Shown here piece by piece: positions 44,089 to 56,274 of a stretch of DNA of 64,000 bases. The stretch spans positions 496,001-560,000 of the forward strand of contig JADNYV010000005.1 of assembly GCA_015501055.1 (NCBI GenBank), in the 5' to 3' direction. The position numbers and the translations under genes are program-made. The stretch comes from Mucidula mucida. Its lineage: Eukaryota; Basidiomycota; Agaricomycetes; Agaricales; Physalacriaceae. The notes beneath the pieces were generated by a model, which was given only the letters and a program-made list of their open reading frames with translations, had not been told where the DNA came from and made no database searches. Position 1 is the first letter of the stretch, and each line of letters opens with the position of its first letter.

Positions 44089-45857
44089 CTATGAAGCTGT
44101 CCTGAGGAAGTCAACATAGTCTACCAGGAATTTCACTTGCTCGTAAGTTTCTATTGCCTTCATACTTCGTCTGCGCCGAACGGCGTCAATGGCCTTTTGC
44201 ACGATCTCCAAGGTTTTCCAGCTACCAGTTGAATCAGATTCCGTGAATCCCGACAGTGATCCAAATAACCCAAGTCGGATCATCCAACAGCATGCAATTA
44301 CACCCCCCCTGCTCAACCCACCTCGACAATGCGCAAGGACAGGTATTCCACAAAGAGTGTACTGCTGTATTAACAGTGTAAGGTGTTTATCCAAAGCGGC
44401 CGGATCCATAGACGGGGCCAAGCCCTCCGGAGTGGGAAGCCTTGCACGTTGGTAAGCGATGACAAGTTGCTAGCGAACATCTTCCATACCTCACAACATC
44501 GAGACGTAGCATCTGAGTAAGGCGCTGATATTCAGCCCACGGTGAGCCGAGGAACTCGAGTTCGGAATCATCCAAGCAACTGAAACCAGCAGAGTGAGCT
44601 GAGATTATCAGGATAGGAATGCCTTAGCAGTACCAAACGATACAACCAACTCCCATGTCTTTCATTCTTCGCAAGTCAGTTTCCAGGTCCCGACATACAC
44701 CCGTACGGCCTTTGACCGGTCCTTGTAGACGAACTAGAACTGTTGAGTCCCTGCCGAGAAGTGAATAGAAAGAAGCAAACCTTTTTTGCCCGGACAAGAT
44801 GACAGGAATAGATTGCCAAGAATGAAGCTAGATGGCGATTTGGGTGTAGGATCGGATGGAAGGACCGTATTGAATGCAGGTTGGCCAGCGTAGGTTGGAT
44901 CATGAAAGCTGTGATCCGGCGCTGAAGTAGAGATCGAGGCCACATCAAGGCACTTTGGGGTAATCGTGGGTGTCGAGGTCGAAACGGTAACGGACAACGA
45001 CAAAGACACCGAAGAATGATTTGAATGTATCGTTGTGGATGTCATGTTGTCCTTATCAAGAACAACTTCCGACGGAGGGCCCGATACATTCAAGGACACC
45101 GTACCTATACCGGGGAGGGCAGAGGAAGAAGATTGGAAGCCGGAGCTCATCGCAGCCTGCAAGGCCTGAGAGACGTGAGATCTCGTCCGGAGATGGGATC
45201 CTGGGCTCCTCGGATGTAGAGGCACCGTAGATGGAAGATTGTCCGGATGAATGGAAGGAGCCGAGACGCCGGTTTCTGCGCATACGAAGTGGTCGAGCGT
45301 AAAAGAAGGTGATATTTCGCAAATAGTTGAGCTGGAACCACACTTGGGGACGGAAGAATCGTAGTTACAAGCACAACCGGGGCGACAGGATGCAAGTAGG
45401 ACGTGAGACGAGATTAGAGCAATTGCATCCGCAGGTATAATAGAAGATACACTGATTTCTGTGAGTCGTGGCGTAGAATAATAACGATAAAAAAAACACA
45501 CTTGATGGGATGGGTCGCAGAAGTTTTGAGTACGTGCATGCGAGAGTCCCGTGATGACGACCCATTAATCGGGGGACAGCTAGCAGTGCGTGGTAAAGAT
45601 TCTCCCATGGCATTGGATAGTTCATGTGCCAGTGTTGTTTCCGGGAGCGGCGAGTCCGTGGAAGGAGGCGTACAGCAACCCTCAAAATGCGGGTCACTGT
45701 ACCACCAGACTTGATCCTCGTTGTAGGACATCTGTCGAAGCCGGAGCTCGTTGTAGACATCTGGGTTATGTTTACAGAGCGGCACATATCGCGTAGAACA
45801 CCCTCGAGGGCCGAATTTGAGGCGACTGTAGTCACTCAAGTGGTGCTGCGAGGCCAT
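44089..45857 (-). CDS. CDKN3-like dual-specificity phosphatase
   Basis: Cysteine-based protein phosphatase like CDKN3/KAP, which in animals dephosphorylates CDK2. The active site VLAHCRGGLSRGG fits HCx5R. Upstream, VCRDLETDLRRMKDMGVGCI and LDDSELEFLGSPWAEYQRLT form the family's N-terminal beta and loop region, joined by introns. The C-terminal helix is TYEQVKFLVDYVDFLRTAS. Unlike CDKN3 the protein has a long N-terminal extension from MASQHHLSDYSRLKFGPRG (45857). It includes a WWYSDPHFEGCC block, a Cys-containing segment SCRPGCACNY and about 150 Ser/Thr/Pro-rich residues. The intron near 45500 is placed with donor GTGTG and acceptor AAATCAG. The target kinase is unknown. Confidence 0.8.
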
Positions 45858-46175
45858 CTGAGAGAGCTGGGAGCCACGTCAGTATCATTGCTCGACCCAA
45901 AAGATGTCTGAATTAACCATTTGCCACTGCGAGTCCGACGGATTATTCGGGACGACTGGTGGACCTGCTGACATGGAAGTTTCAACGCAGCTGAGGCGCT
46001 CCAGAGTGAGCTCCGACAACTCGTGTGGATGCGTAAAGACAGCATTGCCCAGCAATGTCGACATACAGGACTTGGTCAAGCGTTGCTATTACATAAGCGT
46101 CGTCTGCGTACTGAAATCGGCGTTTCAGGCAGGTCCGACTCGGACTTCGTTGTGTGCAAAGTCTAGATATATCAC

Positions 46176-48938
46176 TTAGTCCGATAGCTCTTGTACAGAC
46201 AAAAGTGCATCCAGTTCCTTCAACCGAGCCTGCCATTCATCCACTTCCTTCAACTTGTTTTCCAACGATGCTATTTCTCTCTCGATTCCCATCCTCTCTT
46301 CTTCCGTACCGACCTTTGCCAAAGTCCAACCAGCGGAACCATCACCTTTGAGGGTCAAAAGCTGGGTATGGTATTTAGCCAGGGAGGGTCTAATGAAAGT
46401 TCAGAACGAGATGCTATTGAACTTATCCACGTACCGCAGTGAAATTGTTATCAGAGTTATTCCTTTAGACTTTAGATGCTCGTACATACGTCCTTCAACG
46501 TCGCTGGAAACCGCACTCGTACACTCTGACACAACACAATGCAGTCAGAAAGAGGTTACGTGCCAATTGCAAGACTTACCATCCAGCACCGCGAATTGTG
46601 GGTGATGGTAAAACACTCGAGCCAAACTCATCTGAGAACAACCGAATGAGGTGGACATATTAGCCTGTCGACGCACATACCCTCTGCTTCTCCCCTCCAC
46701 TGAGGACGTCCCGCCATTCCTTCCGGGTCGCCCATCCACCTTCTCTTTCTGGTAATAGGACAGATAGACCATTTCCAGAATGTCACGGAGATCCTTCTCA
46801 GTCTTTCCCGACTCCAGAAAATCGGCGTACGAATGTGGGTATATCATTTGATCAAGAAGACTGCCTGTGACCATGTAGGCGCGCTGTGGAACAACAAATA
46901 CGGTTGGTCTCCTTCCATCACACTGAGGACGGCGCACGACAGAATTTGACCCTCGGGGCGCCCAGAGGCCGGCAAGAACACGTGCAACCGCCGTTTTTCC
47001 AACACCATTGCTCCCAGTAATCATAAGGTGTTCGCCTTCACCAAGAATGAGGGACAGATCCTTGACTAAAAGCAAGGGTTCTGTCAAAGCTACTAAATCT
47101 CTGTCTTCGTCGGCTGCAGGGATTCCAACATCTACATGCGAGAGTTCAATAACTCCTGGTGGCCCCTCGTCTCCGGATGGGAGAGATGGAAGGTTGTGTA
47201 AAGTGGACAGAAGCGTGTAAAGTCGAGTAGTCAGACCAGCCAGTTCCAAAAGGTCTTTATAGGCATACATCAGACGACCTCCAGCATCTGCAAGAGAGAT
47301 GAGAAGTCTCCGGTTAGAAATGTAATCTTAATTGCGGCATGAGTAACGAAACGGCGTAAGCGAACAACATCACACGCACTCTCCGTTCTTCCCGCGATGG
47401 CCTCGTCTGCTTTAGGTTCCTCAAGTCCTGCTGCAGAATCCTTACGATGTCGCCTAGTAAAAAGAACCGGTACTGCTATCAGGACATAACCAGCAGCTGA
47501 CCACAGATACTTGATGACGAAGTCTTCGGTCCACTCATACATGATTCGTATCTGTGCGATGGGATGTTCACAGTCATGTTATCCCGAAAGAAGTATCTTA
47601 CCTTGTATATGGAATTGACATGTTTTATGAGTCGCAGATAAGCTCCTGTCAGGATGCTCTTTTCCCGGCCTCCGCCATCATAAAAGCTGAAGAGGTGCGT
47701 TCATTTATGGAATGATAGAGGGAGGATCGCAACTTACGCAACTTCCTCTCCCTCGCGTCCGACTCTACCCATGCCTGCACGATACTCGCCCTCCAACCTA
47801 GCCTCGACAGCAGCTAGCTTCCCAAATGCAGGCGTAACAGCACGCAGAATCGTAACGGTAGCATAGTAGTTCCCAAATAAGAGGAGTGTGCCGCGGAAAC
47901 CTAAGGAACGCGATAGTTGGCTCGTGAAAAGTACGAGGTCCAGAGAGGGTTTCAAAACGTTTCCACTGAAGACGGGTCACGGTCGTTTAGTGGCTACCCA
48001 CAATAATAAGCATCCACATACTATAGCACAGAAAGCGATTCTGCCCAAGCCTCGATGTCGGCCGTTATGTACTGATCAACTCCTTCTAAGCCGGAACGAT
48101 AATAGCGGATATCTGGATGTGATGAAAGATACAAATCATGTGTGTATCGGGTCAATCGCGTCCTGAGGCGTAATGATAGTTTGGATTGCAAGTGTCGGAT
48201 CTGGAAGCCAATTGTAAGGGAGAGGAAGTCCGAGCGAATGGATATGACAGACCATCGAGTTAGTATATGTGCTAGGGATGGCAAGAAGGAACCACATGCC
48301 GAGACCCTTCAGGAAACCACGTAGATCTGCTTTGACCTAGAACTGGAGTTGAGACAAACTATTATTCGGAAATAGAAGACTTACCAGGTCTCGAACAATC
48401 ACACCGTCTAGCTTGGCGACACCTATACTAAGCATCGTTCTGAGGACAAGGAAGAGTGAGTGTAAGGCGACAATGAAGGCTTCTTTGGACTTGATGCTGG
48501 GAATGGCGATTCCAAATAGAATGGCGCGTAACTGGCGAAAGAAGGTGCCGTCTATGTTCGTCTTGGCAGACGGGGGAATAAGAGGGAAGGAGCGGGCATT
48601 CGAGGCAAACTTGGCCAAAGAGGTCTCTTTAATGTTGACCTAGACAGCCAGATCATCCACAGTTATCGAGCGGGAAGACAAAGACATACCTTGGCGACCT
48701 GCTCGTCGTAGGGAACGAGGAGGGTTTTGCTGCCATCAGCCTCCTTGAAGAACAGGGTCTGTAGTGTACGCAACAGGTCCTCTGGCGTTAACGGTTTATT
48801 TGCAGAGGCAGCACGCCAGCGAGTTAGTGTCTCTTTGGGTATTTCAAGTGCGCGTGATCTGAGAACTAAGAGAGTCGCCAGGATAAGCACAGAAACCCTT
48901 TGCGACGGCCACCTGGTCGGTTTAGAGGAAATGGCCAT
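46176..48938 (-). CDS. peroxisomal ABC half-transporter, ABCD family
   Basis: Half-transporter like yeast Pxa1/Pxa2 and human ALDP, which imports long-chain acyl-CoA into peroxisomes as a dimer. Start [20 protein letters not shown] is proposed at 48938; an ATG at 49065 does not splice in phase. Membrane-domain blocks: [40 protein letters not shown], a [20 protein letters not shown] segment and the EAA-like [19 protein letters not shown]. The nucleotide-binding domain has Walker A GSNGVGKT, signature LSGGEKQR split by an intron, and Walker B FAVLDECTSAVS across another intron. A final helix ([20 protein letters not shown]) ends at 46176. At least nine short introns are needed. PXA1 versus PXA2 is not settled. 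Confidence 0.9.
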
Positions 48939-49186
48939 TGCACTGCGTGATCCAGAGTGCAACAAGGAAAGAGTAACATCATGACACGAATGGCTTCAGT
49001 GCTAGTGGCACGCGGGGTTGTAATCGCATGTGATAACTCAACTGGATAACTCGCTCGTTTGCCATCCATATCACATTCCTAATCTAGTGAGTCACTTCAA
49101 GTTATTACAATCAATACATAGGTAACATTGACACTAAGGCTCTTTGATGTACAATAGTAAAACAGGTTGTCCGTAGAACAAGCGAT

Positions 49187-51660
49187 TTATAGCGCAGAAG
49201 TCAGCACTCTTTTTCTCTCCCTGTCCGGCTTTCCGTTGACGTTGGCTGTCATGACAGACATGCTGTTCGTTCGCCTCCCATGCTTCACTTGTCCTCTGCG
49301 ATTCCCAACGTTCTTCTCTTCTTCATTACCACGAGCAGAAGTAGTTGCACTTCGTTTCCTACCGTGTCCTCTGCGACTGAAAGAGCTGGATAGAGTTGCC
49401 GACGAGGAGAGACATCGTTTGTCTACTGGAGACATCTCTGCGTCGTACGAGGTGTCCGAATGGGGCGGAGTAAGCGGAGTGACTGGCGAAGAAGGTGAAA
49501 CGGGTTCAACGTCGAGTGTCGGTGAAGGTGAATCGAGGAGCTGGTCGGTAGAGACCGTTCTGGAGGACTTCGTTCCGATCGGCTTTGAATTTCTCCTCGG
49601 CGGGGTCCTTTCTGAGCACTGTTTGTTGTACAGCGCCTTGAGAGTTTCGGCGCTCTCGCTGACCCAGGAATGACCGGGACGTTCGACATTAGCCCAATAC
49701 ATTCCGGCCCTATGTGATTCGTTCGCCGGCACTGAGGTCCAGGTCGCGTGATTTGCAGTTGGCGGTCTATATTCCACAGAAATGTTGGCGCCGGTTTTCG
49801 AGCATTTAGTTGGCCGATGAGCAACCCAAGAGCCACGCGAATATTTTCCAATCCATTCTGATAGATATGATTGAAGGCGACAATAATGGAGAACTGTGGG
49901 CTTACCAAGGGATCGAAGTCTAGAACATCGACGGATAAACCTCTTGACGTCGCGGAGGAGAGGCATAGATGGATCGATGTCTTCAGGAATAGTCACAGAA
50001 AGTTGAGAACTTTGGATATAATCCAGCGACACCAGCTGCGGTAACATGGTCTTTGTTTTAAGGACAGGCGACGAGATTGGTGTTGGTAGTTGGTGGTAAC
50101 TGCGAGGACCAAATGGAATGGGCGGGTTTCCGGGAGCATGCTTTGGATTGATGGAAACGCGAACGACTGTCAGATTTGAGAGTGCCGCGAAAGAAGATGC
50201 CATGCCAAGTAGCTTTGAGAATGGAGCATCGAGACACATTTGAATGTACTATTCCGAGTAAGCCTCACTCACATAAAAATTCTGAGTTAAGAGTTACCTC
50301 CAGTTTCGAACAACTCTCTAAAAGAGTTTTGGTATCCGAGACTGAACACAACCAAAAATCGCATCTCAAAGTAGTCAATAAGGTCCTTGCAGCAACGAGA
50401 TTTTTGATTTGTTCTGGAAGAGGGCGAAGAGCGACGGCGTCATCCATTGAAGCCTCATGGGGGAAAACATCGTGCGTATATGGAAGTGCTTCCTTGCGTA
50501 CCACTGAGAATTCTGTAAGGCTGTCAAACGGCAAGTCTTCCAGGGAATGTAAATGGTCTGTGCTCCACGAATGGCAGGGTCCTGTCTCCGACACTGTGAT
50601 CACAAAGCTCTTGAGGGCAGGAGGAAATATCTCTATCTTCGACCAGAGGCCGCGGCTCAAGCGACCTAAAACACCATATGGATGTAGAACACCCACAAAT
50701 CGGTTGACAGACCTTGAACTTCTTCCAGGGCAAAAGATTCCAATGCATCGCAGCCCGACATGATAGCCAACAAGCCTTTATCGGTCAGCTTCGTTCCGCT
50801 AGTGGAAACACGCAAACTGCGTAACCTCCAAGTATTCTCAGCAACGGCCTCACACAGCGTATCATCGAGCCAGACGAGATCGAGGGAGAGATCTTCTAAG
50901 GATGAGCTCTCCTCGTAGCTTTGTAACAACTGCGTGAAGGCTTTAGAACCGATTTGGGACAGCGACGACAGATGAAGGGTCGTCAGGGGAAGAGATTTCA
51001 GGAGAGGAAGAGATGGAGCATCCCACTTGCGCAGCAGCTTGCGGGGTACAAAGGGAACATGATGAGGGTAGTACGAGAAGGTGTTCAGTCGAGGACTGTG
51101 AGTCGCTAGTAACTGGAACGCGATGTGAGTCCTCAGAACAAAGCACTAGCTAGGTGAGGTGAAACAGACCTCACAGAACCCATCAGGGGGACATATTGGG
51201 CTATTCCATTCCATCTCTTCAAGGTTGCAGCAGACTGTAAGTATCGATTCTAGATGCTCTGCGGTGACAGGCGAACGAGGAAGAGGGTCGGCGTTAGCAT
51301 GCCCATATTCTGGCAACGGTGAAGCGCAATGAGAGAACGTATTATTTGCTTGTAACGCAATTTTCTTGATGTGGAGGGCGTAAACGTGCGGTCGCGACAG
51401 GACAGGGCCTAACGGTGAACGACAGTTATTGGCCGTGATGAGGGAGTCATCGTCCTCCAATGTCAATGTGTGAAACAGAATGCGTGCAGCAGACGCGTGC
51501 ACTTGCTTCCCAAAGGATGAAAGAAAAGTTCGTCGAGCGGAGGGAACGGTGTGCAGAATCGTTGATATCAGTTCTGGAAAACTGTCAGTGGTGCACGGTG
51601 TGAGAAGCGATGCTTACGGTCGAGGAGAGAATCAGAGAAACTGTCGAGAAAAGAATGCAT
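49187..51660 (-). CDS. F-box/LRR-like protein with Ser-rich tail
   Basis: Probably a basidiomycete F-box-type protein with degenerate leucine-rich repeats; an F-box itself is only suggested. Start MHSFLDSFSDSLLDQLISTI at 51660 joins across an intron. The following part resembles an F-box start (SARRTFLSSFGKQVHASAAR, FHTLTLEDDDSL). LRR-like segments: HLESILTVCCNLEEMEWNS, SLEDLSLDLVWLDDTLCEA, TWRLRSLRVSTSGTKLTDKG and FAALSNLTVVRVSINPKHAP. The C-terminal 200 residues are Ser/Pro/Arg-rich and include VERPGHSWVSESAETLKALY. If the F-box is real it would act as a substrate adaptor of an SCF ubiquitin ligase. Frame changes near 50250 and 50700 are taken as introns. Confidence 0.65.
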
Positions 51661-52055
51661 ATCGTATACATTCAAAAGTGCAAGAGGACAAGACTGCGCA
51701 GTCCGTAGCGATACAGACGTTGATGGTGAACGTGCAAGCCTAGTCCGCGTCTGTGTCCCAAGGTGAAGCGAACAAAGTCCGATCGAGTGACGTCACAAAA
51801 TCCAGAACGAAGTTATATTTCACCACCAAATCCTCGAAAACAAAAGTCCAACCATTGTAAAGGTATCGTATGGTAATACGGCGACAAGCAGCAGGAAAAA
51901 AAGATCGTACTGTGGCAATTAGACTGGTCTAAAATGAGATATCCGGTGTGTTGTACGTAGGTAAAGACGACGTGGTATGACATGAAGGAAAGGGAATGAT
52001 GCAATAAGTCATGATACAGCAAACAAAGCGTGGGGAATCCCAAAACACAAGAGGT
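51661..52055. other. spacer upstream of F-box gene
   Basis: A 395-bp spacer between two minus-strand genes: chitin synthase 3' side and F-box promoter. No RNA gene or clear motif is seen. Confidence 0.45.
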
Positions 52056-55000
52056 TCAGAATCTCGTGCCAGGATCCAGCGGTCCTAATGGTCCGTACCG
52101 ACCTGGAGATGGCTTAGTTTGCTGCGTCCAGTTCGCATTCGTGCTTGTTGGCGATGTTGGAGACAGCATATTCACCGGATGATTCGAACCAGGAGATGTC
52201 GTTCTCGACACAGGAGAATATCCATCACCGGAGAAATTTATCAATTGGGTGTTGGAGGTATTATCCGACAGTTGATAGCGTGGCGCAGCCGCCTGTTGTT
52301 TTGGGCGCTCTTCAAAACCCATTTCCAGCATGGCTTCCAGTTCTGCGCCGTCTAGTGTTTTTGCAGTTTGCAGCGTACCGTCTTCAGGTAATAGGAGTCC
52401 AACGGGCGGCGGGGATACTGTGTGTTGTGCTCGTTGTATCCACCAATCTGAGCGCCCCATTGGTCATCTTCGGAAGATGTGACCGACATCGTGTCAGACC
52501 CATCGTACTGACTTCTGACGTCCGATCGGGCGCTGAGAAGATCTCCATCGCCAGGAATATATCCAGAGGGATGTGCCCTTTCAAAATCGCGGCGTCGACG
52601 TTCTTCTCTGCGTATCTTCCGTAGGCGAGACCGTTCCCAGTCTTCCCAACGACGCAGGGGTATAGCCTCGCCATTGAATTTTCCTTTTGAGTCACCGTGG
52701 CCTTCATCCTTGGCTTCACCTTCGACTTTACTATTGAAGGATAAGTGAATTATGAGGGCGTATCAAAAACTCGCGTACCGTGTTTCTCCCCATGAGAAAT
52801 CATCAAAATGCCAGAAGGCATACACTGGGAGGACAAAATTCCAGATGGGTAGCGCGAATAAATATACCAACATCCAGAGCACGTAGACAACTTTTCGCGT
52901 AGTTATCAAAATGAGTACGGCCGGCAAACCCAACACTGCCACCAAAAGCATCAGTGGAATGGCTTCCTCGAATGTGGCCGGAGGAGCCAGCGCCATTCCA
53001 ACGACTAACATGTAGGTGAGGGATATTGCGATAGGGAGTACGACGGTTCCGAGAAGATCCATGAAAACAACGAACTGCATGCTGAAGCAGAATGTACCAC
53101 ACAAGTTGCGGACAAGGACAAGTTCCATGAGGTTATGGATCGTTGAGTTGATCCATCGGCGACGCTGAGAAAGAAGTATCGAGAAGGTATCCGGAACCAC
53201 AGTTCTGCAACGCGCTTGAGGAAGGAACATCATCTTGCGGTTGGGGAATGTTCGAAGGAGGATGGTAGTGAGGAAACGATCCTCTCCAAGGAGGAGTAAG
53301 TTCTTCTGGTGAAGGGTGGTGACTTCGCACTGGCTGTACTCTTTGACAATCTCGGGCTTGATGATGAGGGGAACCCAGTCATCTCCAGACGACCGGCGAG
53401 CCTTCAGACGAAACATCGAGAAACAACCGGGGAGACAAGAGACACCACCAAATACGGATTCGAAGGCCTTCGCCAAATGATGCGAGATGAAGTATTCGAA
53501 TACTTGAATGGCCGTTACCCAAGACTGCCGTTTGTTGGCTATTCGCGTTTCGCCACAGACTCCCATAATCATCTGGTCGTGATGCATACAGTTGACGAGA
53601 TGACCGAGAGAAGTTGGGTACACTTTGGTATCGGCATCGACCTATAAAACACTTTAGAGATGGTGATATCGATCATGAATGAAGATATTTACCATCAAGC
53701 AGACTTCAAAATAATCTGGGGTGACGCCCATGAGGATGTGAATCTTTCGGAAGAGATCAAAGTCAAGGGGCGACATTCGATCGTTATATGTCACTCGGGA
53801 GAAGAAGTTCATCAGAATTAACTGGCTGTCGCGTTTCCCCCGATTGCCCGGTTTCTTGTCTGTCGCAGCTTCTTGCTCTGTGCCACACTTGACTACTATC
53901 ACAGTAGGTGTTCGACGACCGGCAGTAGCTGCACAAAACATCAGTTTGTAACGGAAAGAGGGAAATGTGTTACGTACTGTAATGTCCAGCGTACACCATA
54001 GCTCTGTTCTGCGACTTCGCACCAGACCCTACCCCGGCGTATAACATAGGCATAGGATTTCCGAAGCGTGGATCTGCGTCCAATAAACCAACACAGATGT
54101 CGGGTGTGCTCATCTTCTCTCCAGCCCCGGTGATCATGCCATCAGCAACTATGAAAAGGAGTTTCCGTTGATCGCTGTAGGTCGTTTGAGAAATGGAATC
54201 CAAAGTTGTTCGCAGCGACTCTTCTCCTTCTGAGTAGCAGGTCACGAGACACACGGCAAAAAGTTCGCGTCCAATCTGAGCGAGACTCATAACTGGGGCC
54301 ACAGAACCGTCTGATGAGGAGTTCGTGAGAGTGGCCGACGAGGATGTGAATGAGCGTGCTGGTTTGTTAGCATTCGGTTTGTTAAGCTTCCGAGTTCCAC
54401 CGCCAGGACCTGCCCAAGGTGCCGTACCATTTCGGTTGTCAACGGAAAGATTGGCACCCTCGGGCATAACAGCAGGACTTATAGCTGATCTGTCCAAATC
54501 TCTGCTACTTGGTGGTCCGGCAAGGCGCTCAGACAAAAACCAATTAAATATACACGCCATGACAAAGCGAACGAAGACCAGTCCAAGAATGACGATGAGA
54601 CCGGCATACAAAAAGAGGGAAGAGATGAAGCATCCTGGCGTGATTTTATCGATATTGCCGGCGTAATATCTCTGCTTTAGGCAAGGAATAGCTGACTGGA
54701 GGTCTGTACGACTGGCGAAGAGACGGGTGCCGTCTTTGCCGAACGATGTGTCCTGGGTGTACAGAAGGGTACGAAGAGCCGCGTCGACTTGGTCGGCAGG
54801 GATAGCGTTGGGATGGAGATTTATATATCCAGTCATGTTAAGAACTGCGCCGTCAAGCACAAAGTAATTGGGCAGGGCAGCCACTTGCTCCCAAGCATAT
54901 CCAACAAGATACCCGGTCTTCGTGAAACCAATACCGCTGAACACGCTGGACGAGTTCATGTTGCCGAGGACGCATGGATTGGTGGTACTACATGGCTCGT

Positions 55001-55814
55001 CGAGGGCAGCGCGAAAGCTCAGTCCAGTACAAGCGTTAAAGTCGGAGGCGCTCCTTGTGAAAAGCTGGGTGATGTCCTGCCCAGGTTCCGACTCTGCGAG
55101 TGCAGAGAAGGAGACGGTAGCTTGGTTGTTGGCAGACGTGACGTTGTACAAGACTCCGTGCACCCCCAACGTATTTGTCTGTGTGCCCAATCGTATGAAC
55201 TCGTTGTTTGTGCTCTGCGTCTCTGGGCACAGCACCTTCTGGAAACCGACGGTGATGAATCCTACGCCACAGCAGAGGAGACCAATTAAGAAGCAGAGCG
55301 TGATCTTCTCTCTCCAAGCCTGCTGAGTGGCTTTGTCCTTCAAACTGCAGCTCAGGCAGCACCCAGGCGCCCAGAAGGTAACTATTCGCGAAAATATCCG
55401 CCATGCATCGGAACCATTATAGTCGTTGGTGGCGGCGATTGGGGAAGCGGTAGGGGAAGCGGATGTTTGTGGGTTGATAAGGGGTACGGGCGCAACGCCA
55501 CGCTCCGGACGAGTGAGAGTCTTTGCACGACGAATGGTGGTCCCTTGCATAGGAGGCTGCTTTGCAGTGGGAATTGGGACATCAGTAAAATCATAGTTGT
55601 TCTGGAAACGAAGGGCCATGGTCGAAAGAAAGGATGGTGGATGGCGTGCAGTTGCAGCCTCGTCGAATGCACTCAGGCCTGCTGGGGAAAGTGGCAGCAA
55701 CGACGGTGGGAGGCTTGAGAGGAGAGGCGAGGTGTTGGTCGGAAACTCAGGCTGAGATGGTTGCCATTCCGGGACAGTGATGATCCCACGTGTAGGTAAT
55801 TTCCCCTTGCTCAT
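52056..55814 (-). CDS. chitin synthase, Chs3-like (class IV)
   Basis: Processive glycosyltransferase of family GT2 that polymerises UDP-GlcNAc into wall chitin at the plasma membrane. Start [17 protein letters not shown] at 55814. A Ser/Pro-rich cytosolic region precedes [20 protein letters not shown] and two membrane helices flanking an exterior loop. The catalytic region has [20 protein letters not shown], then VDADT after an intron, [30 protein letters not shown] and the QRRRWINST product-site motif. Later helices ([40 protein letters not shown]) end at DDFSWGETR. The C-terminal tail reads [13 protein letters not shown]; there the given frame stops at about 52351. A different frame from [12 protein letters not shown] to [19 protein letters not shown] and 52056 looks like the real tail. 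One base seems missing at 52411-52414. Confidence 0.92.
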
Positions 55815-56274
55815 TTTAATGACAGGTCCTTTGGTTTCTATTGCGTCTTCTGATTCGCGCCATCACCATGATGTCCTCCTAAGCAATATTGATCAAGCTC
55901 TAAAGGTCTATATTGTGAACCGCTCCCACTGCAATCCAAATCCAAAAGATACCAGGACGAACGAACGGTTACAGAAAGGAGTGTAGAGATAGACAGTAAA
56001 GACGTTCAGGAACTATCGCGAGGAGATATAATGAACATTATGTACTGGTCTGAATAGAATGATGCTAAGGTTCGTTCAATGGTGCGGTGCGAGGAATGGC
56101 CGGTCTAAAGTAGTAGAATTTAAGCTGAGGGTATAGAAAGGTGAAGAAAGTCAATATCAATAGATAGAAAGGCTGAAGCATCGCGCGCCCGTGTCGACGT
56201 CAAAACAAATCATCATGTCATTCCTTGTCATCTCAGAATAAAGGGTTGCGTCGTCACCTAACACACACACTGTG
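55815..56274. other. spacer upstream of chitin synthase
   Basis: A 460-bp spacer between two minus-strand genes, holding the chitin synthase promoter and the transporter 3' UTR. Nothing else is recognised. Confidence 0.45.

Noticed and set aside
48939..49069. Earlier ATG codons (49069, 49065) for the ABC transporter
   Set aside because: Neither joins the ABCD frame in the needed splice phase, while 48938 gives a good start directly before a membrane helix.
52411..52414. Programmed frameshifting as the cause of the chitin synthase tail frame change
   Set aside because: There is no stop-codon-based shift site at that point, and the same kind of lesion occurs in unrelated genes, so missing bases are simpler.
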